Below the pieces are notes generated by a model that was not told where the DNA came from, made no database searches, and worked only from the letters and a program-made list of their open reading frames with translations. Position numbers and translations under genes: made by a program. A stretch of DNA of 64,000 bases from Bradyrhizobium sp. WSM1417 (GTDB lineage Bacteria; Pseudomonadota; Alphaproteobacteria; Rhizobiales; Xanthobacteraceae): positions 5,939,831 through 6,003,830 of the forward strand of contig NZ_KI911783.1 of assembly GCF_000515415.1 (NCBI RefSeq), read 5' to 3'. Shown here one piece after another: positions 1 through 9,342 of this stretch (positions are counted from its first letter, which is position 1; each line of letters opens with the position of its first letter).

Positions 1-316
1 GGTGGGTGCGGGTGTATTGTCCTGCGGTGAAGAAATTGACCGGCTTCAGCGCACGCGGATCGGATGCGTCCAGGATCGTCACGCCGTCGCTGAACATGTG
101 CCCGACATAGACGTGCTGCCGGTTGAACATCACTTGCACGCTGTCGGGCCGTCCGCCGATGTCGCTGTAGGAGATGTGCTTGATGCCCTTGCCGATGCCC
201 TCGGGCGGAATGTCTGCCTCTGAAGCCGATGCCGGCCTCGACCACCCGGACAGCGCGGCGGATCCGAACACGGCCGACAATTGCTGAAGGTGGCGGCGGC
301 GAGAGAGTTGTGGCAT
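1..316 (-). CDS. Secreted LVIVD/beta-propeller-like protein, 5' part only
   Basis: Reading the minus strand from an ATG at 316 gives an open frame that runs off the window edge (about 105 residues seen). The N-terminus has a twin-arginine-like stretch (SRRRHLQQLS) followed by a short hydrophobic segment and Ala-rich cleavage region, so export is likely. The mature part contains DSVQVMFNRQHVYVGHMFSD and GVTILDASDPRALKPV, which resemble the repeating blades of LVIVD-type beta-propeller proteins. An AGGGG ribosome-binding site lies just upstream of the ATG. The family call is an inference from about two blades; the C-terminal majority of the gene is outside the window. Confidence 0.6.
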   Translation of the reverse strand, partial: MPQLSRRRHLQQLSAVFGSAALSGWSRPASASEADIPPEGIGKGIKHISYSDIGGRPDSVQVMFNRQHVYVGHMFSDGVTILDASDPRALKPVNFFTAGQYTRTH

Positions 317-448
317 CGGTTTTCCCCTTTTTTGGAGAATGATGCTCGCATGCGGCGAGGCATGCAAGCCTCGTGTCCTCGGCTCTCACCCGAGCATGCA
401 CCACCTCGCGCTGCATCATGAGCGGATCGCAACGATGATGCCGTCGAT

Positions 449-2305
449 CTAATTGCACATCTCGGTGGTAACCATGACCCCGCGGAGGTCCTTCACCGTT
501 CCGAGACGGCACCCCTTTCCGACCGGCCTGCATCCCGCATTGTTGCAGACCATCTGCCCGGTCGCTTGCGACTTTGGCGCTGCGGACTCGGCGTCTTTCC
601 GGTCCTGATCTCGCCTTCTTGAATCTTCGCGCGTCGCCACCGGCTTCTTCTCCGGCACCTTCTCGCATTCGTTGTCGTCGCCGACGTGATAGCCGGCGCG
701 GCAGGTGATCTTCGCGCATTGATCGCCGTCGGCTTTGAAGCCGAAATTGCATACGAGCGGGCAGACACGTCCCGGCTTCGCCTTCAGCGCATCGAGCGCG
801 TCGACACTTGCAAGCTTCGCGTCGAACTGGGTGCCGGCATATTTGTTGAACAGCGTCAGCGAGCGCTGCGACGCGGCGTTCCAATCGCCGTCGGCGGTAG
901 ACGAAAGGCAACCGACACGGCGCAGTTCGCTCTGAACGGATTTCGCGAGATCACCGGGCGGCGGGGAACTTGGCGGCGGCGACAGCGCGGCCACCTTCCT
1001 GCTTTCGGCATCAGCCGCCTGCTTCTCCGCCGCCTGCTTCGCTGCGGCCTCACTCGCCGCCTTCTCAAGCGCCCGCTTCTCCGCCAGCGACTTGGCCGCG
1101 GCAGCTTCCGCCGCCTTTCGATCTCGTTCGGCCGCCTCCGCCTTGGCCTGCTCGATCTGCTTGGCCTTCTCGGCCGCGATCCTCGCCTCTTCCGCGACTT
1201 TGGCAGCGGCGGCGGCTTTCTCCTGCTCGGCCTTCTGGGCTCGTTCGGTCGCGAGCCTCGCCTTCTCCTGTTCGGCCAGACGCGCCTTCTCCGTCGCCAG
1301 CGTGCGATCCTCCTCGGCGGCAATCTTCTTCAGCTGGACACGGGCGAGGTTGGCGTAAAAGCCGTCCGGATAGGTCTGGAGGAATGCTTCCCAAGCCTCG
1401 CGCAGGCCGGCCTGAAGGGCAAGCTCGTAGTCTTTGCGCACACTGTCCTGCGGATTTGCCTGCGGACCGGCTGCCGCGGCCGGCCTTGCCGGCACCAGCG
1501 GCACATCGCTGCCGCCCAGGGAGCCATAGACATACGGCTCCTGCTTGTTGCCGGTCTTCTTCAAGACGTCGTCACGGACGAACCCGAACGCCTTGCGCAA
1601 GTCGAGCCCGGGCTTCGGCAGATGATCGGTCAGCGCGACCGCAAACGGGCTGTTGCGGGAGTCGCCATCCGACGCCGTCGATCCCGCCTTGGCCGCAAAC
1701 GCGATCATCGTGTTCGGACTGGTCGGCTCGACCTTGGCAAGGCCGCCCCCAATCGCGCGCGAGGCCAGAGTGCGCTTCATCGTCTTGGCGAAGGGATTGT
1801 CGCGGCACGCATCGAGGATGACGAGCCGGAGTTGTTTGGCCGGTTCGACCGCATACAGCGCGCGATCCAGCGCGATCGTCTCGTCGAGGACATCGCCGTC
1901 GGTTTCCAGCATGGCATCGGTCGGAACGAGATAGTTGCTGCCGTCCAGCTCGATGCCGTGGCCCGCATAGTAGATCACCGCCATGTCGGCATCGCGCGTC
2001 CTGGCCGCGAACTCGCGTAGCGATCGCCGCATTTCGCTGGCATTGAGGTCCAGCCTGATCTCGACCGTATCGAAGCCCGCATTCCTGAACATGCCGCCGA
2101 CCAGACCGGCGTCGTTCACCGGGTTCGCGAGCCGCGGCGCGTTCTTGTAGGCGGAATTGCCGATGACGAGCGCGACGCGCTTCTCCGCCTGCGCCGGCGC
2201 GCAGGCGCACAAAGCCGTAAATATGAATAGGAAGAGATATCGGGCGATTTTCACGCAATTCATCCGCGGTTTTGGATCGACTGCACGATCAGTTGCAGAC
2301 TTCAT
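449..2305 (-). CDS. Caspase-like (peptidase C14) exported protein, copy 1
   Basis: A 618-residue protein with an N-terminal hydrophobic signal segment (about 20-40) and a caspase p20-like domain (about 43-270). The expected His-Cys dyad is visible as YYAGHG (H116) and LDACRDN (C167). An Ala/Lys/Glu-rich, probably coiled-coil stretch follows (about 310-440), then a conserved block SVQSELRRVGCLS and a Cys-rich tail ending in CN. It is a close paralogue of the upstream gene on the same strand, and its start overlaps that gene's end by 17 bases, so the two are probably co-translated. The ATG at 2305 is preferred because AGGAAG lies 8 bases upstream; an in-frame ATG at 2263 has no clear ribosome-binding site. 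The biological substrate is unknown. Confidence 0.85.
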   Translation of the reverse strand: MKSATDRAVDPKPRMNCVKIARYLFLFIFTALCACAPAQAEKRVALVIGNSAYKNAPRLANPVNDAGLVGGMFRNAGFDTVEIRLDLNASEMRRSLREFAARTRDADMAVIYYAGHGIELDGSNYLVPTDAMLETDGDVLDETIALDRALYAVEPAKQLRLVILDACRDNPFAKTMKRTLASRAIGGGLAKVEPTSPNTMIAFAAKAGSTASDGDSRNSPFAVALTDHLPKPGLDLRKAFGFVRDDVLKKTGNKQEPYVYGSLGGSDVPLVPARPAAAAGPQANPQDSVRKDYELALQAGLREAWEAFLQTYPDGFYANLARVQLKKIAAEEDRTLATEKARLAEQEKARLATERAQKAEQEKAAAAAKVAEEARIAAEKAKQIEQAKAEAAERDRKAAEAAAAKSLAEKRALEKAASEAAAKQAAEKQAADAESRKVAALSPPPSSPPPGDLAKSVQSELRRVGCLSSTADGDWNAASQRSLTLFNKYAGTQFDAKLASVDALDALKAKPGRVCPLVCNFGFKADGDQCAKITCRAGYHVGDDNECEKVPEKKPVATREDSRRRDQDRKDAESAAPKSQATGQMVCNNAGCRPVGKGCRLGTVKDLRGVMVTTEMCN

Positions 2306-4139
2306 AATTGCCGCTTCCTACGGAGGCGTTATATCTTCCGGGCGTGGCCCCGGCCACGAGTCTGCATCCTTTCTGCACCGGACGACAGCCGGACGAACTG
2401 CAAAAAATCTGCCCACTGGCTTCGGGCTTCGAGGGCGCCGATTCCGAGGCCTTCCGGTCCTGGTCGCGCCTCTTCGAATCCTCGCGCGTCGCCACCGGCT
2501 TTTTCTCCTGAATCTTTTCGCACTCGTTGTCGTCACCAACGCGATAGCCGGCGCGGCAGGCGATCTTCACGCATTGATCGCCGTCGGCCTTGGAGCCGAA
2601 ATTGCAAATGAGCGGGCAGACCCGTCCCGGCTTCGCTTTCAGTGCGTCGAGCGCGTCGACGCTTGCGAGCTTGGCGTCGAATTGGGTGCCGGCATATTTG
2701 TTGAACAGGGTCAGCGAACGCTGCGATGCTGCGCTCCAGTCGCCGTCAGCGGTGGCGGACAGGCAGCCGACGCGGCGCAATTCACTCTGCACGGATTTTG
2801 TCAGATCAGCCGCCGACAATGTGGATGCCGGCGCCGGTGAAAGGGCTGCGACTTTTTGCTCGGCCTCAGGCATCTGCCGATCGGCCACAGGCTTTGCCGC
2901 CTGCTCCGCCTTCTCGGCGGCCTGCCTGGCAACAAGCTCGGCCTTGGCCTTCTCCGTCGCCTGCTTCTCGGCCTGTGCTTTTGCCGCGGCGGCTTCGGCC
3001 AGCTTGCGCTGCTGCTCCGCTGCCTCCGTCCTCGCCTGCTCGATCTGCTTCTGTTTCTCCGCTGCGACACGTGCCTCTTCGGCGGCCTTGGCCGCCGCGA
3101 CCGCCTTGTCCTGCTCGGCCTTCTGGGCGCGTTCGGCAATGAGCCTTGCCTTCTGCTGCTCGGCCGCATTCGCTTTTTGCTCGGCCGACACGCGCGTCTC
3201 CTCGGCGCCGATCTTGTTCAACTGGCCCTTGGCGAGATTCGCATAGAACCCCTCGGGATATTGCGCCAGAAACGCTTCCCAACCGTCCCGCGTGGCCAGC
3301 TGCAGCGCGAGCTCGTAATCCCTGCGAATAGAATCCTGCGGGTTGGCCTGCGGCCCGGTCGCGGCCGGCTTGGTCGCAACCAGCGGCACATCGTCGCCGC
3401 CGAGCGAGCCGTAGACATAGGGCTCCTGCTTGTAGCCGGTGCTCTTGAGCACGTCGTCGCGCACGAATCCGAACGCCTTGCGCAAATCGAGGCCCGGCTT
3501 GGGCAAGTGCTCGACCAAAGCAACGGCGAACGGGCTATTCCTGGAGTCACCGTCAGACGCGGTCGAACCGGCCTTTGCCGCAAACGCAATCATGGTGTTG
3601 GGGCTGGTCGGCTCGACCTTGGCAAGCCCGCGTCCGATCGCGCGCGAGGCCAGCGTCCGCTTCATGGTCTTGGAAAACGGATTGTCGCGGCAGGCATCCA
3701 GGATGATCAGGCGCAGCTGCTTGGCCGGCTCGACTGCGAACAGCGCGCGCTCGACCGGGATGGTTTCGTCGAGCACGTCGCCATCCGTCTCCAGCGTCGC
3801 GTCGATCGGAATGAGATAGTTGGTGCCTTCCAGCTCGATGCCGTGGCCGGCGTAATAGATCACCGCCATATCGGCATCGCGGGTCCTGCCGGCGAACTCA
3901 CGCAACATGCGCCGCATCTCGCTGGCGCTGAGATCCAGCCTGACATCGACGGAATCAAAGCCCGCCTTCTTGAACATGCCGCCGACCAGAGTGGCATCGT
4001 TGACGGGATTGCCGAGCTTGGGCGCGCTCTTGTAGGCGGAATTGCCGATGACAAGCGCAACCCGCCGGTCCGCATGGGCCGGTCCGCAGGCGAGGCCCAT
4101 CGCCAAAATCAACAGAGCAAATATCCGAAACGGAATCAC
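2289..4139 (-). CDS. Caspase-like (peptidase C14) exported protein, copy 2
   Basis: A 616-residue paralogue of the downstream gene with the same order: signal peptide (1-23, ending AHA), caspase-like domain with H99 (YYAGHG) and C150 (LDACRDN), a Gln/Ala/Lys/Glu-rich coiled-coil stretch, the SVQSELRRVGCLS block and a Cys-containing tail. The start is GTG at 4139, preceded by a GGGGGGAC ribosome-binding site. The two copies are nearly identical in the catalytic half and diverge in the coiled coil and the last 30 residues, which points to a tandem duplication. Bacterial caspase homologues (metacaspase/orthocaspase class) are often linked to stress or conflict, but nothing here shows the role. 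Confidence 0.85.
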   Translation of the reverse strand: MIPFRIFALLILAMGLACGPAHADRRVALVIGNSAYKSAPKLGNPVNDATLVGGMFKKAGFDSVDVRLDLSASEMRRMLREFAGRTRDADMAVIYYAGHGIELEGTNYLIPIDATLETDGDVLDETIPVERALFAVEPAKQLRLIILDACRDNPFSKTMKRTLASRAIGRGLAKVEPTSPNTMIAFAAKAGSTASDGDSRNSPFAVALVEHLPKPGLDLRKAFGFVRDDVLKSTGYKQEPYVYGSLGGDDVPLVATKPAATGPQANPQDSIRRDYELALQLATRDGWEAFLAQYPEGFYANLAKGQLNKIGAEETRVSAEQKANAAEQQKARLIAERAQKAEQDKAVAAAKAAEEARVAAEKQKQIEQARTEAAEQQRKLAEAAAAKAQAEKQATEKAKAELVARQAAEKAEQAAKPVADRQMPEAEQKVAALSPAPASTLSAADLTKSVQSELRRVGCLSATADGDWSAASQRSLTLFNKYAGTQFDAKLASVDALDALKAKPGRVCPLICNFGSKADGDQCVKIACRAGYRVGDDNECEKIQEKKPVATREDSKRRDQDRKASESAPSKPEASGQIFCSSSGCRPVQKGCRLVAGATPGRYNASVGSGNYEVCN

Positions 4140-4305
4140 TTGCGTCCCCCCGGATGCAATTCCACGAGACTATTCGGACCATGGCTCAATTACCAATTCT
4201 TCCTATGTGATATTTGTCACATAAGGGGCTCTATCGGGGGTATGGATAATGCGGCGAAGCCTCGCCCTGCTTTCGAGCTGACGCCAAAGCCGTCTGTTTG
4301 GTCCG

Positions 4306-6213
4306 TTACGTTTGCACGACCTCGTGGCGCATCACGAACGGTGCAAGCAGTGCGTGCACCTCGCGGGCAACCGCCTCGCGCTGATCCGCCGGCAGGCCCG
4401 CCAGCGTCACGGTGGCGATCGAACCGTGGCTGCCGTGAGCGCCGACCCTGACCTTGCAGTCGATGCCGCGCTCGGTGAGCGGTGTCAGCACCTTCGTGAA
4501 CACGCGCTGGGCTGCGTCCCAGCGCAGCTGCGGCTTGAACACTTTGCCGACGCCCGTCACCGGCATCGGATCGATCGGGATGACCTGCACCGGGACAGCC
4601 GCGCGCTCCGGCGTACGCTCGCGGACCCACGTCTCCAGCTCGCCCGGCTCGACAGTCGCGCCCGGCTTCAGCTGCACATAGCCCACCGGCAGCTCGCCGG
4701 CATAGGCGTCGGGCTGGCCGACCACCGCGGCAAAGCCGACGGCGGGATGGCGGAACATGATCTCCTCGATCGGGGCCGGATCGATGTTGTGGCCGCCGCG
4801 GATCACGAGATCCTTGGCGCGGCCGGTGATCCAGAGATAACCGTCAGCATCGAGCCGGCCAAGATCGCCGGAATTGACCCAGACCTCGTCGACGAAAGCA
4901 CCCTTGTTGTGCTCGTCGTTGAGATAGCCGCCGAACACGCCGGGCCCGGCCATGATGACGACGCCGATCTCGTCCGGCGCGCAGTCGCGGTTCAGCTTGC
5001 CGTCGGCATCGAGCTGGACGATGCGGACCCGCGCGTAGGGCATGGGCAGGCCGACCGAACCGAGCCGGATCGGCCGCGACGGATAGGCCAGCGTGTGCAC
5101 GCTCGAGGTCTCGGTCATGCCATAGACCTCGACGACCGGCAGCTTGAGCTTGTCCTGGATCGCAGACCCCACCGCGACCGGGATCGCCGAGCCGCCACCG
5201 GCTGCATATTTCAGGCTGGAGATATCGGCGTTGCCAGGCGGCACCGCGAGCGTCGCGGCGAGTACCGTCGGGACGCTCGAGAGCGCCTCCGGCTTGAAGC
5301 GCTCGACCAGTTGCCAGATGTTCTTCACCGCATTCGGATTGCGCCATCCGCTCGGCGACAACACGACCAGCGAACCGCCGGCCGACAGCGTCGTCAGCAC
5401 CTGCGTCAACGAGCCTCCGACGTGAAACAGCGGCATGCCGAACAGCATGTTGGCGCCCGGCTTCGACTTCAGCAGCAGATTGAGTGCCCAGGCCTGATAG
5501 ACTTGGTTGGCGTGGGTGTGCCGCACCAGCTTTGGCGTGCCCGTGGTGCCGCCGGTGTGGAAATAGGCGGCGATGTCGCTGCCCAGAATCTTGCGCCCGC
5601 TGTTAAGGTGGTCCGAAGGCTGCTGCTTGATCAGGTCGCTCAAGGCAAAGACTCCCTTCCCCGGATCACCGCCGCCAAACACCTGTACGATCGCCTTGAG
5701 ATGCTTGAGTTGCGGCCTGATCTGCTCGACTTTCTGCCAGATGTCCGTGCCCGGCATCGGCCCGAGCGCCACCAAAATTTTCGTATTCGCAGCCTCGAGG
5801 ATCTCGGCGATCTGGTGCGGCTCCAGCAGCGGATTGACGGGATTGGCGATGCCGGCGGCCTCCGCGCCGAACAGCGTTACGAACGCGTCCGGCACCAGCG
5901 GCAGCATGAAGCTGACGACGTCGCCCTTCTCCACGCCAAGTGCGTGAAACATGTTGGCGGCCTGCGTGACGCGCGCGATGAAGTCGCGGTACGTGACCAC
6001 GACCGGCGTGTCGGCGGGATCGGCATTTTGCAGGAACTGGATCGCTGGCCCGTCGGGATTGCGGTCAGCCCCGAGCCTGATGGCGTCATAGGTGCTGTCG
6101 GCCGCGACCCGCTCGGCGTAAGGGACCTGCTCGAAGGCCCGGACCTCTTTGTCAGTCGCCAATTCCGGATAGTCGTCGCCGATGAACCGATCGAGCGCGT
6201 GGATGCCCGCCAT
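4306..6213 (-). CDS. Acyl-CoA synthetase (AMP-forming, FadD-like)
   Basis: A 635-residue adenylate-forming enzyme, expected to convert a carboxylic acid to its CoA thioester via an acyl-adenylate. The P-loop-like motif HTGGTTGTPK, the motif YGMTE and the hinge region SGDLGRLDADGYLWITGRAKD are all present, followed by the C-terminal lid with RGGHNIDP. The ATG at 6213 is chosen because GGGAGGAC lies directly upstream; the open frame runs on upstream only as an antisense shadow of the divergent gene. The gene is transcribed alone and diverges from the SecD-like gene across about 250 bases. Chain-length preference cannot be read from the sequence. Confidence 0.9.
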   Translation of the reverse strand: MAGIHALDRFIGDDYPELATDKEVRAFEQVPYAERVAADSTYDAIRLGADRNPDGPAIQFLQNADPADTPVVVTYRDFIARVTQAANMFHALGVEKGDVVSFMLPLVPDAFVTLFGAEAAGIANPVNPLLEPHQIAEILEAANTKILVALGPMPGTDIWQKVEQIRPQLKHLKAIVQVFGGGDPGKGVFALSDLIKQQPSDHLNSGRKILGSDIAAYFHTGGTTGTPKLVRHTHANQVYQAWALNLLLKSKPGANMLFGMPLFHVGGSLTQVLTTLSAGGSLVVLSPSGWRNPNAVKNIWQLVERFKPEALSSVPTVLAATLAVPPGNADISSLKYAAGGGSAIPVAVGSAIQDKLKLPVVEVYGMTETSSVHTLAYPSRPIRLGSVGLPMPYARVRIVQLDADGKLNRDCAPDEIGVVIMAGPGVFGGYLNDEHNKGAFVDEVWVNSGDLGRLDADGYLWITGRAKDLVIRGGHNIDPAPIEEIMFRHPAVGFAAVVGQPDAYAGELPVGYVQLKPGATVEPGELETWVRERTPERAAVPVQVIPIDPMPVTGVGKVFKPQLRWDAAQRVFTKVLTPLTERGIDCKVRVGAHGSHGSIATVTLAGLPADQREAVAREVHALLAPFVMRHEVVQT

Positions 6214-6459
6214 GGAATTCCGTCCTCCCTCAGATGCATTTCCCCGCCCCCTGTCTTTTGACATTTTGGTTTGGCGAGACGCCGACCAGTCACCGGTCGC
6301 GCACCGATAGAATGATCGATGATTTGGCGTTCGTCCATGACTTAAGGCTACGGCAGTCGCATTCGGATAAGAGGCTTTGAACCTCCGCGTCCGGTCCGGG
6401 GACCAAGAACATGCATCGGACTCGCCTGCCAGCGCCCTGCCGCAAGACTCGAGGAAATC

Positions 6460-7542
6460 ATGACGACGCCCCTGCGGGACCGCGCCACACGGCTGATCGT
6501 CGCACTCGCCATGATGGCCGTGCTCGCGCCGACCAGCGCGGCGCTTGCCGAGGACAGCCAGATCGACAAGATGCGCGCCAAGATCTCGGCCTTCATCAGC
6601 GACAAGATGGAGAAACTCGGCGGATCGCGCATCGTCTACAAGGTGGACACCGATGGCCTGCGCGCGAGCGTCGTCACGGATTTGCGCGACGACGTCTACA
6701 AGAACCTGCGCGAGGGCAAGATCGCCTTCTCCGGTCTCGCGATCCGCGACGGCGGCGTCGAGTTGAAGATTGCCGACGTCAAGGGCCGCGAGCAACTCGC
6801 ACGCAAGCTCGCCTCGGCCGCGGAGGGATTGCCGTCGCATACACTCGCCGTGACCGACGGCGGCGACGGACTGGTCAGGCTCGCGCCAACCAATGCGGCA
6901 TCCGCCGCGCGGCTGCACGAACTCGTCGAAGATGCCATCGCGATGATCGAGCAGCGTCTGAAGGAGGCCGGCGTCCAGCTCGCCAGCGTCCAGCCCGATG
7001 GCACCGACCGCATCCGCATCTTCCTGCCCGGTGTGATGGAGCCCGAGCGCGTCACCGCGGTCTTCGCCCGAAGGGTCAGGGTCGGCTTCCGCCTGATCGA
7101 CCTCTCGATGCCGCCGGACCAGGCGCAATCCGGCACGCCGCCGGCAGGCACGGAAGTCCTGCCCGGCTTCAAGGATAAGAGCCTTTATCTCGTCGCCAAG
7201 GACAGCGTGCTCGACGGCGACGACATCAGCTATGCGGGCCCCGGGTTTGCGAGCGCCACGAAAGAGCCGATCGCCTCGTTCCGCTTCAACGGGCGCGGCA
7301 CGCGGCGCTTTGCCCACATCACCGAAGAGAATATCGCAAAGCCCTTCGCCATCGTGCTCGACGGCAAGGTGATCTCCGCCCCCGTGATCCGCGAGCCCAT
7401 CACCGGCGGGACGGGCCAGATCTCCGGCAATTTCACCCTGGAGGAAGCAAACAGCGTCGCCATGCTGCTGCGCGCCGGTTCGCTGCCCGGCCACCTCGGC
7501 CTGGTCGAGCAGCAGGTCGTGCCACCCGCCGCCAAGCCCTGA
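6460..7542 (+). CDS. SecD-like periplasmic (P1 domain) protein lacking the membrane channel
   Basis: A 360-residue protein with a signal peptide (1-30, ending ALA) followed by sequence matching the periplasmic head of SecD: RIRIFLPGVMEPERV, FRLIDLS, and near the end FAIVLDGKVISAPVI plus QISGNFTLEEANSVAMLLRAGSLP in two consecutive blocks. In SecD the last block leads straight into the transmembrane export domain; here the protein stops about 20 residues later with no membrane helices. It is therefore not a functional SecD subunit by itself. The sequence looks intact (no internal stop, clean start and end), so it is more likely a dedicated secreted domain than a broken gene. Its partner is unknown. 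Confidence 0.75.
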   Translation: MTTPLRDRATRLIVALAMMAVLAPTSAALAEDSQIDKMRAKISAFISDKMEKLGGSRIVYKVDTDGLRASVVTDLRDDVYKNLREGKIAFSGLAIRDGGVELKIADVKGREQLARKLASAAEGLPSHTLAVTDGGDGLVRLAPTNAASAARLHELVEDAIAMIEQRLKEAGVQLASVQPDGTDRIRIFLPGVMEPERVTAVFARRVRVGFRLIDLSMPPDQAQSGTPPAGTEVLPGFKDKSLYLVAKDSVLDGDDISYAGPGFASATKEPIASFRFNGRGTRRFAHITEENIAKPFAIVLDGKVISAPVIREPITGGTGQISGNFTLEEANSVAMLLRAGSLPGHLGLVEQQVVPPAAKP

Positions 7543-7811
7543 GGCGGGAGATCGCCCTACGCCCACGCCTGGTCCCGCCCGTCGGCCGCCGAGGTCCACC
7601 ACGCCGAGGCTCCCAGCCGCTAGCCCCGAATCGCGGGCGCGCCACGGCCATACGCACCGCCAAACAGGCAATTGCCGAAACGCCCGATCAGGCTAAAATT
7701 TGCCCCTTGCGGCACGGCGGCCGAAAGCTTCATTCAAGCGGTCGTCGTTCGATTTCGGCTATGGTGTCGAGAATACGACCGTGACTGAAGGCCTTACGCG
7801 GGGATAGTACC

Positions 7812-8618
7812 ATGCCGTCCGGCAGCGCAGACATTTCGTCGATCCTCGACCGCATTCTCGAGGCGGCGACGGATAACCTCAGGATCGCGAAGATCCTGGT
7901 CCAGATGGGCCTCGATCCGAACAACGTCACCTATGACTCGATATTCAATCGGATGCTGGAGATCTTCGTCCAGAACATCACGCTGGCCAATATGTTCGCC
8001 GCGGTCGGGGCCGGCTTCTTCGTCGCAACTCTTCTGATGCGGACCATGGTGCCGCTGCGCGTCGCCAACATGGTCGGCTGCGCGTTCTTCGCCGTCTTCG
8101 GCGCGCTCTCCGCCAACGTCTCGACCTTCCTGCTCTATCTCCTGCTGCTACCGATCAACGCCCTGCGCCTGCGGCAGATGCTCAAGCTCGTCAAGAAGGC
8201 GCGCCATGCGGCCGAAGGCGACATGTCCATCGAATGGCTCAAGCCGTTCATGACCGAACGCAAATATCGCCGCGGCGACACGCTGTTCAAGCTGCGCGAT
8301 CCGGCCAACGAGATGTTCCTCACGGTCACCGGCAAGTTCCTGGTCAAAGAGATCAACATCGAGATCCTGCCCGGAACGCTCATGGGCGAGCTCGGGTTCC
8401 TCACGCCGGACAACCGGCGCACCGGAACGGTCGAGTGCATCGAGGACGGCCAGGTGCTGACGATCACCTATGACCGGTTGCTCGAGATCTACTTCCAGGA
8501 TCCGCAGTTCGGCTATTACTTCCTGGTGCTGACCAGCCAGCGGTTGCTGCAGAACATCGAGCGCCTGCAGAAGCAGCTGGCAACCGAAAGGGCCGCCACC
8601 ACGAACAGGATCGCGTGA
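7812..8618 (+). CDS. Membrane-anchored cyclic-nucleotide-binding protein
   Basis: A 268-residue protein with a cytoplasmic N-terminal helix, about three hydrophobic segments (roughly 55-120) and a Crp-type cyclic-nucleotide-binding domain (about 140-235). The phosphate-binding cassette reads MGELGFLTPDNRRTGTV, keeping the Glu (E193) and Arg (R203) normally used to hold the nucleotide. The topology (three short membrane spans then a Crp-like fold) resembles Popeye-domain proteins, but I cannot assign it firmly. There is no DNA-binding domain and no catalytic domain, so it is likely a sensor or scaffold. A GGGGAT ribosome-binding site precedes the ATG. Confidence 0.8.
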   Translation: MPSGSADISSILDRILEAATDNLRIAKILVQMGLDPNNVTYDSIFNRMLEIFVQNITLANMFAAVGAGFFVATLLMRTMVPLRVANMVGCAFFAVFGALSANVSTFLLYLLLLPINALRLRQMLKLVKKARHAAEGDMSIEWLKPFMTERKYRRGDTLFKLRDPANEMFLTVTGKFLVKEINIEILPGTLMGELGFLTPDNRRTGTVECIEDGQVLTITYDRLLEIYFQDPQFGYYFLVLTSQRLLQNIERLQKQLATERAATTNRIA

Positions 8619-8634
8619 TCGATCGCCTCACCAC

Positions 8635-9276
8635 TCAGTTCAACAGCAGCGCCATGCCCGGGTCGCCCTTCTCCATCGCACGCCGATAGCCCGCCCGCGC
8701 GCCGATGCAGCCGAGATATTTGATGACGCTCGGACAGCGCGACAAGTCATAGGGCTGGAAGTAGCGCATCGTCGTGAGCGAGAAAACTGTCATGATGTCG
8801 GCGGTCGTGAAGGCGCTGCCTGCAAGATGTTCGGCCTCGCGAAGCCTCGCGTCGAGAAGGTCGTAGGCTCGATCGAGACGCCCCTTCATCGCGAGCAGGG
8901 TCGGATTGTCCTTGGCGAGATCGAGCCGGCTCAGGATCATCATCCGCCCCATGCCGGGTTGCAGGGTGCCATTGGCGAAATGAAGCCAATACAGAAACTG
9001 CGCGAAGGCGGGATCAGTGGGACCGAGCACGAGTCGGCCGTTGCCATATTTCGCAACGATGTAGTCGACGACCGCGCCGGATTCCGCGAGCACCAGCTCG
9101 CCATCGGTGATCACAGGCGCCGTGCCGGCCGGATGCAGCGCCTTGTACTCGGCCGGAGCCAGCATGGTGACAGGATCGCGCGTATAGCGCTTCAGCTCGT
9201 AGGGGATCTCCAGCTCCTCACACAGCCAGACGATACGCTCGGACTGCGACTTGCCGAGATGATGGACGGTGAGCAT
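8635..9276 (-). CDS. Glutathione S-transferase family protein
   Basis: A 213-residue protein with an N-terminal thioredoxin-like GST domain (LTVHHLGKSQSERIVWLCEE, then the TAPVITDGELVLAESGAVVDYI glutathione-binding region, read in two parts) and an all-helical C-terminal domain. The longer open frame starts at 9318, but the ATG at 9276 has a perfect AGGAGG eight bases upstream and begins exactly where the GST fold begins. The gene ends 16 bases from the convergent upstream gene. The substrate is unknown. Confidence 0.88.
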   Translation of the reverse strand: MLTVHHLGKSQSERIVWLCEELEIPYELKRYTRDPVTMLAPAEYKALHPAGTAPVITDGELVLAESGAVVDYIVAKYGNGRLVLGPTDPAFAQFLYWLHFANGTLQPGMGRMMILSRLDLAKDNPTLLAMKGRLDRAYDLLDARLREAEHLAGSAFTTADIMTVFSLTTMRYFQPYDLSRCPSVIKYLGCIGARAGYRRAMEKGDPGMALLLN

Positions 9277-9342
9277 GAGGCCTCCTGAAGACATGAAGCA
9301 GAACGTGGGATGCGCCACGAGAACGCACAGGTGCGGTTGCGA

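Noticed and set aside
1065..1320. Repetitive GCC/GCT-rich sequence that might be a tandem repeat or CRISPR-like array
   Set aside because: It encodes the Ala/Glu/Lys coiled coil of the caspase-like protein. There are no regular spacers.
2856..4451. Long plus-strand frames opposite the caspase-like genes (also 686-2020)
   Set aside because: They mirror the Ala/Lys/Glu-rich coiled-coil coding sequence and give Leu/Arg-rich proteins with no family match.
7543..7579. GGCGGGA...TCCCGCC hairpin after the SecD-like gene
   Set aside because: The stem is only seven bases with a 23-base loop and no T-run, too weak to call a terminator.
4306..7671. A 1121-residue minus-strand open frame covering the acyl-CoA synthetase and the divergent SecD-like gene
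   Set aside because: Only the part below 6213 matches a protein family. The upstream part is antisense to a well-supported gene and has no homology signal or ribosome-binding site.
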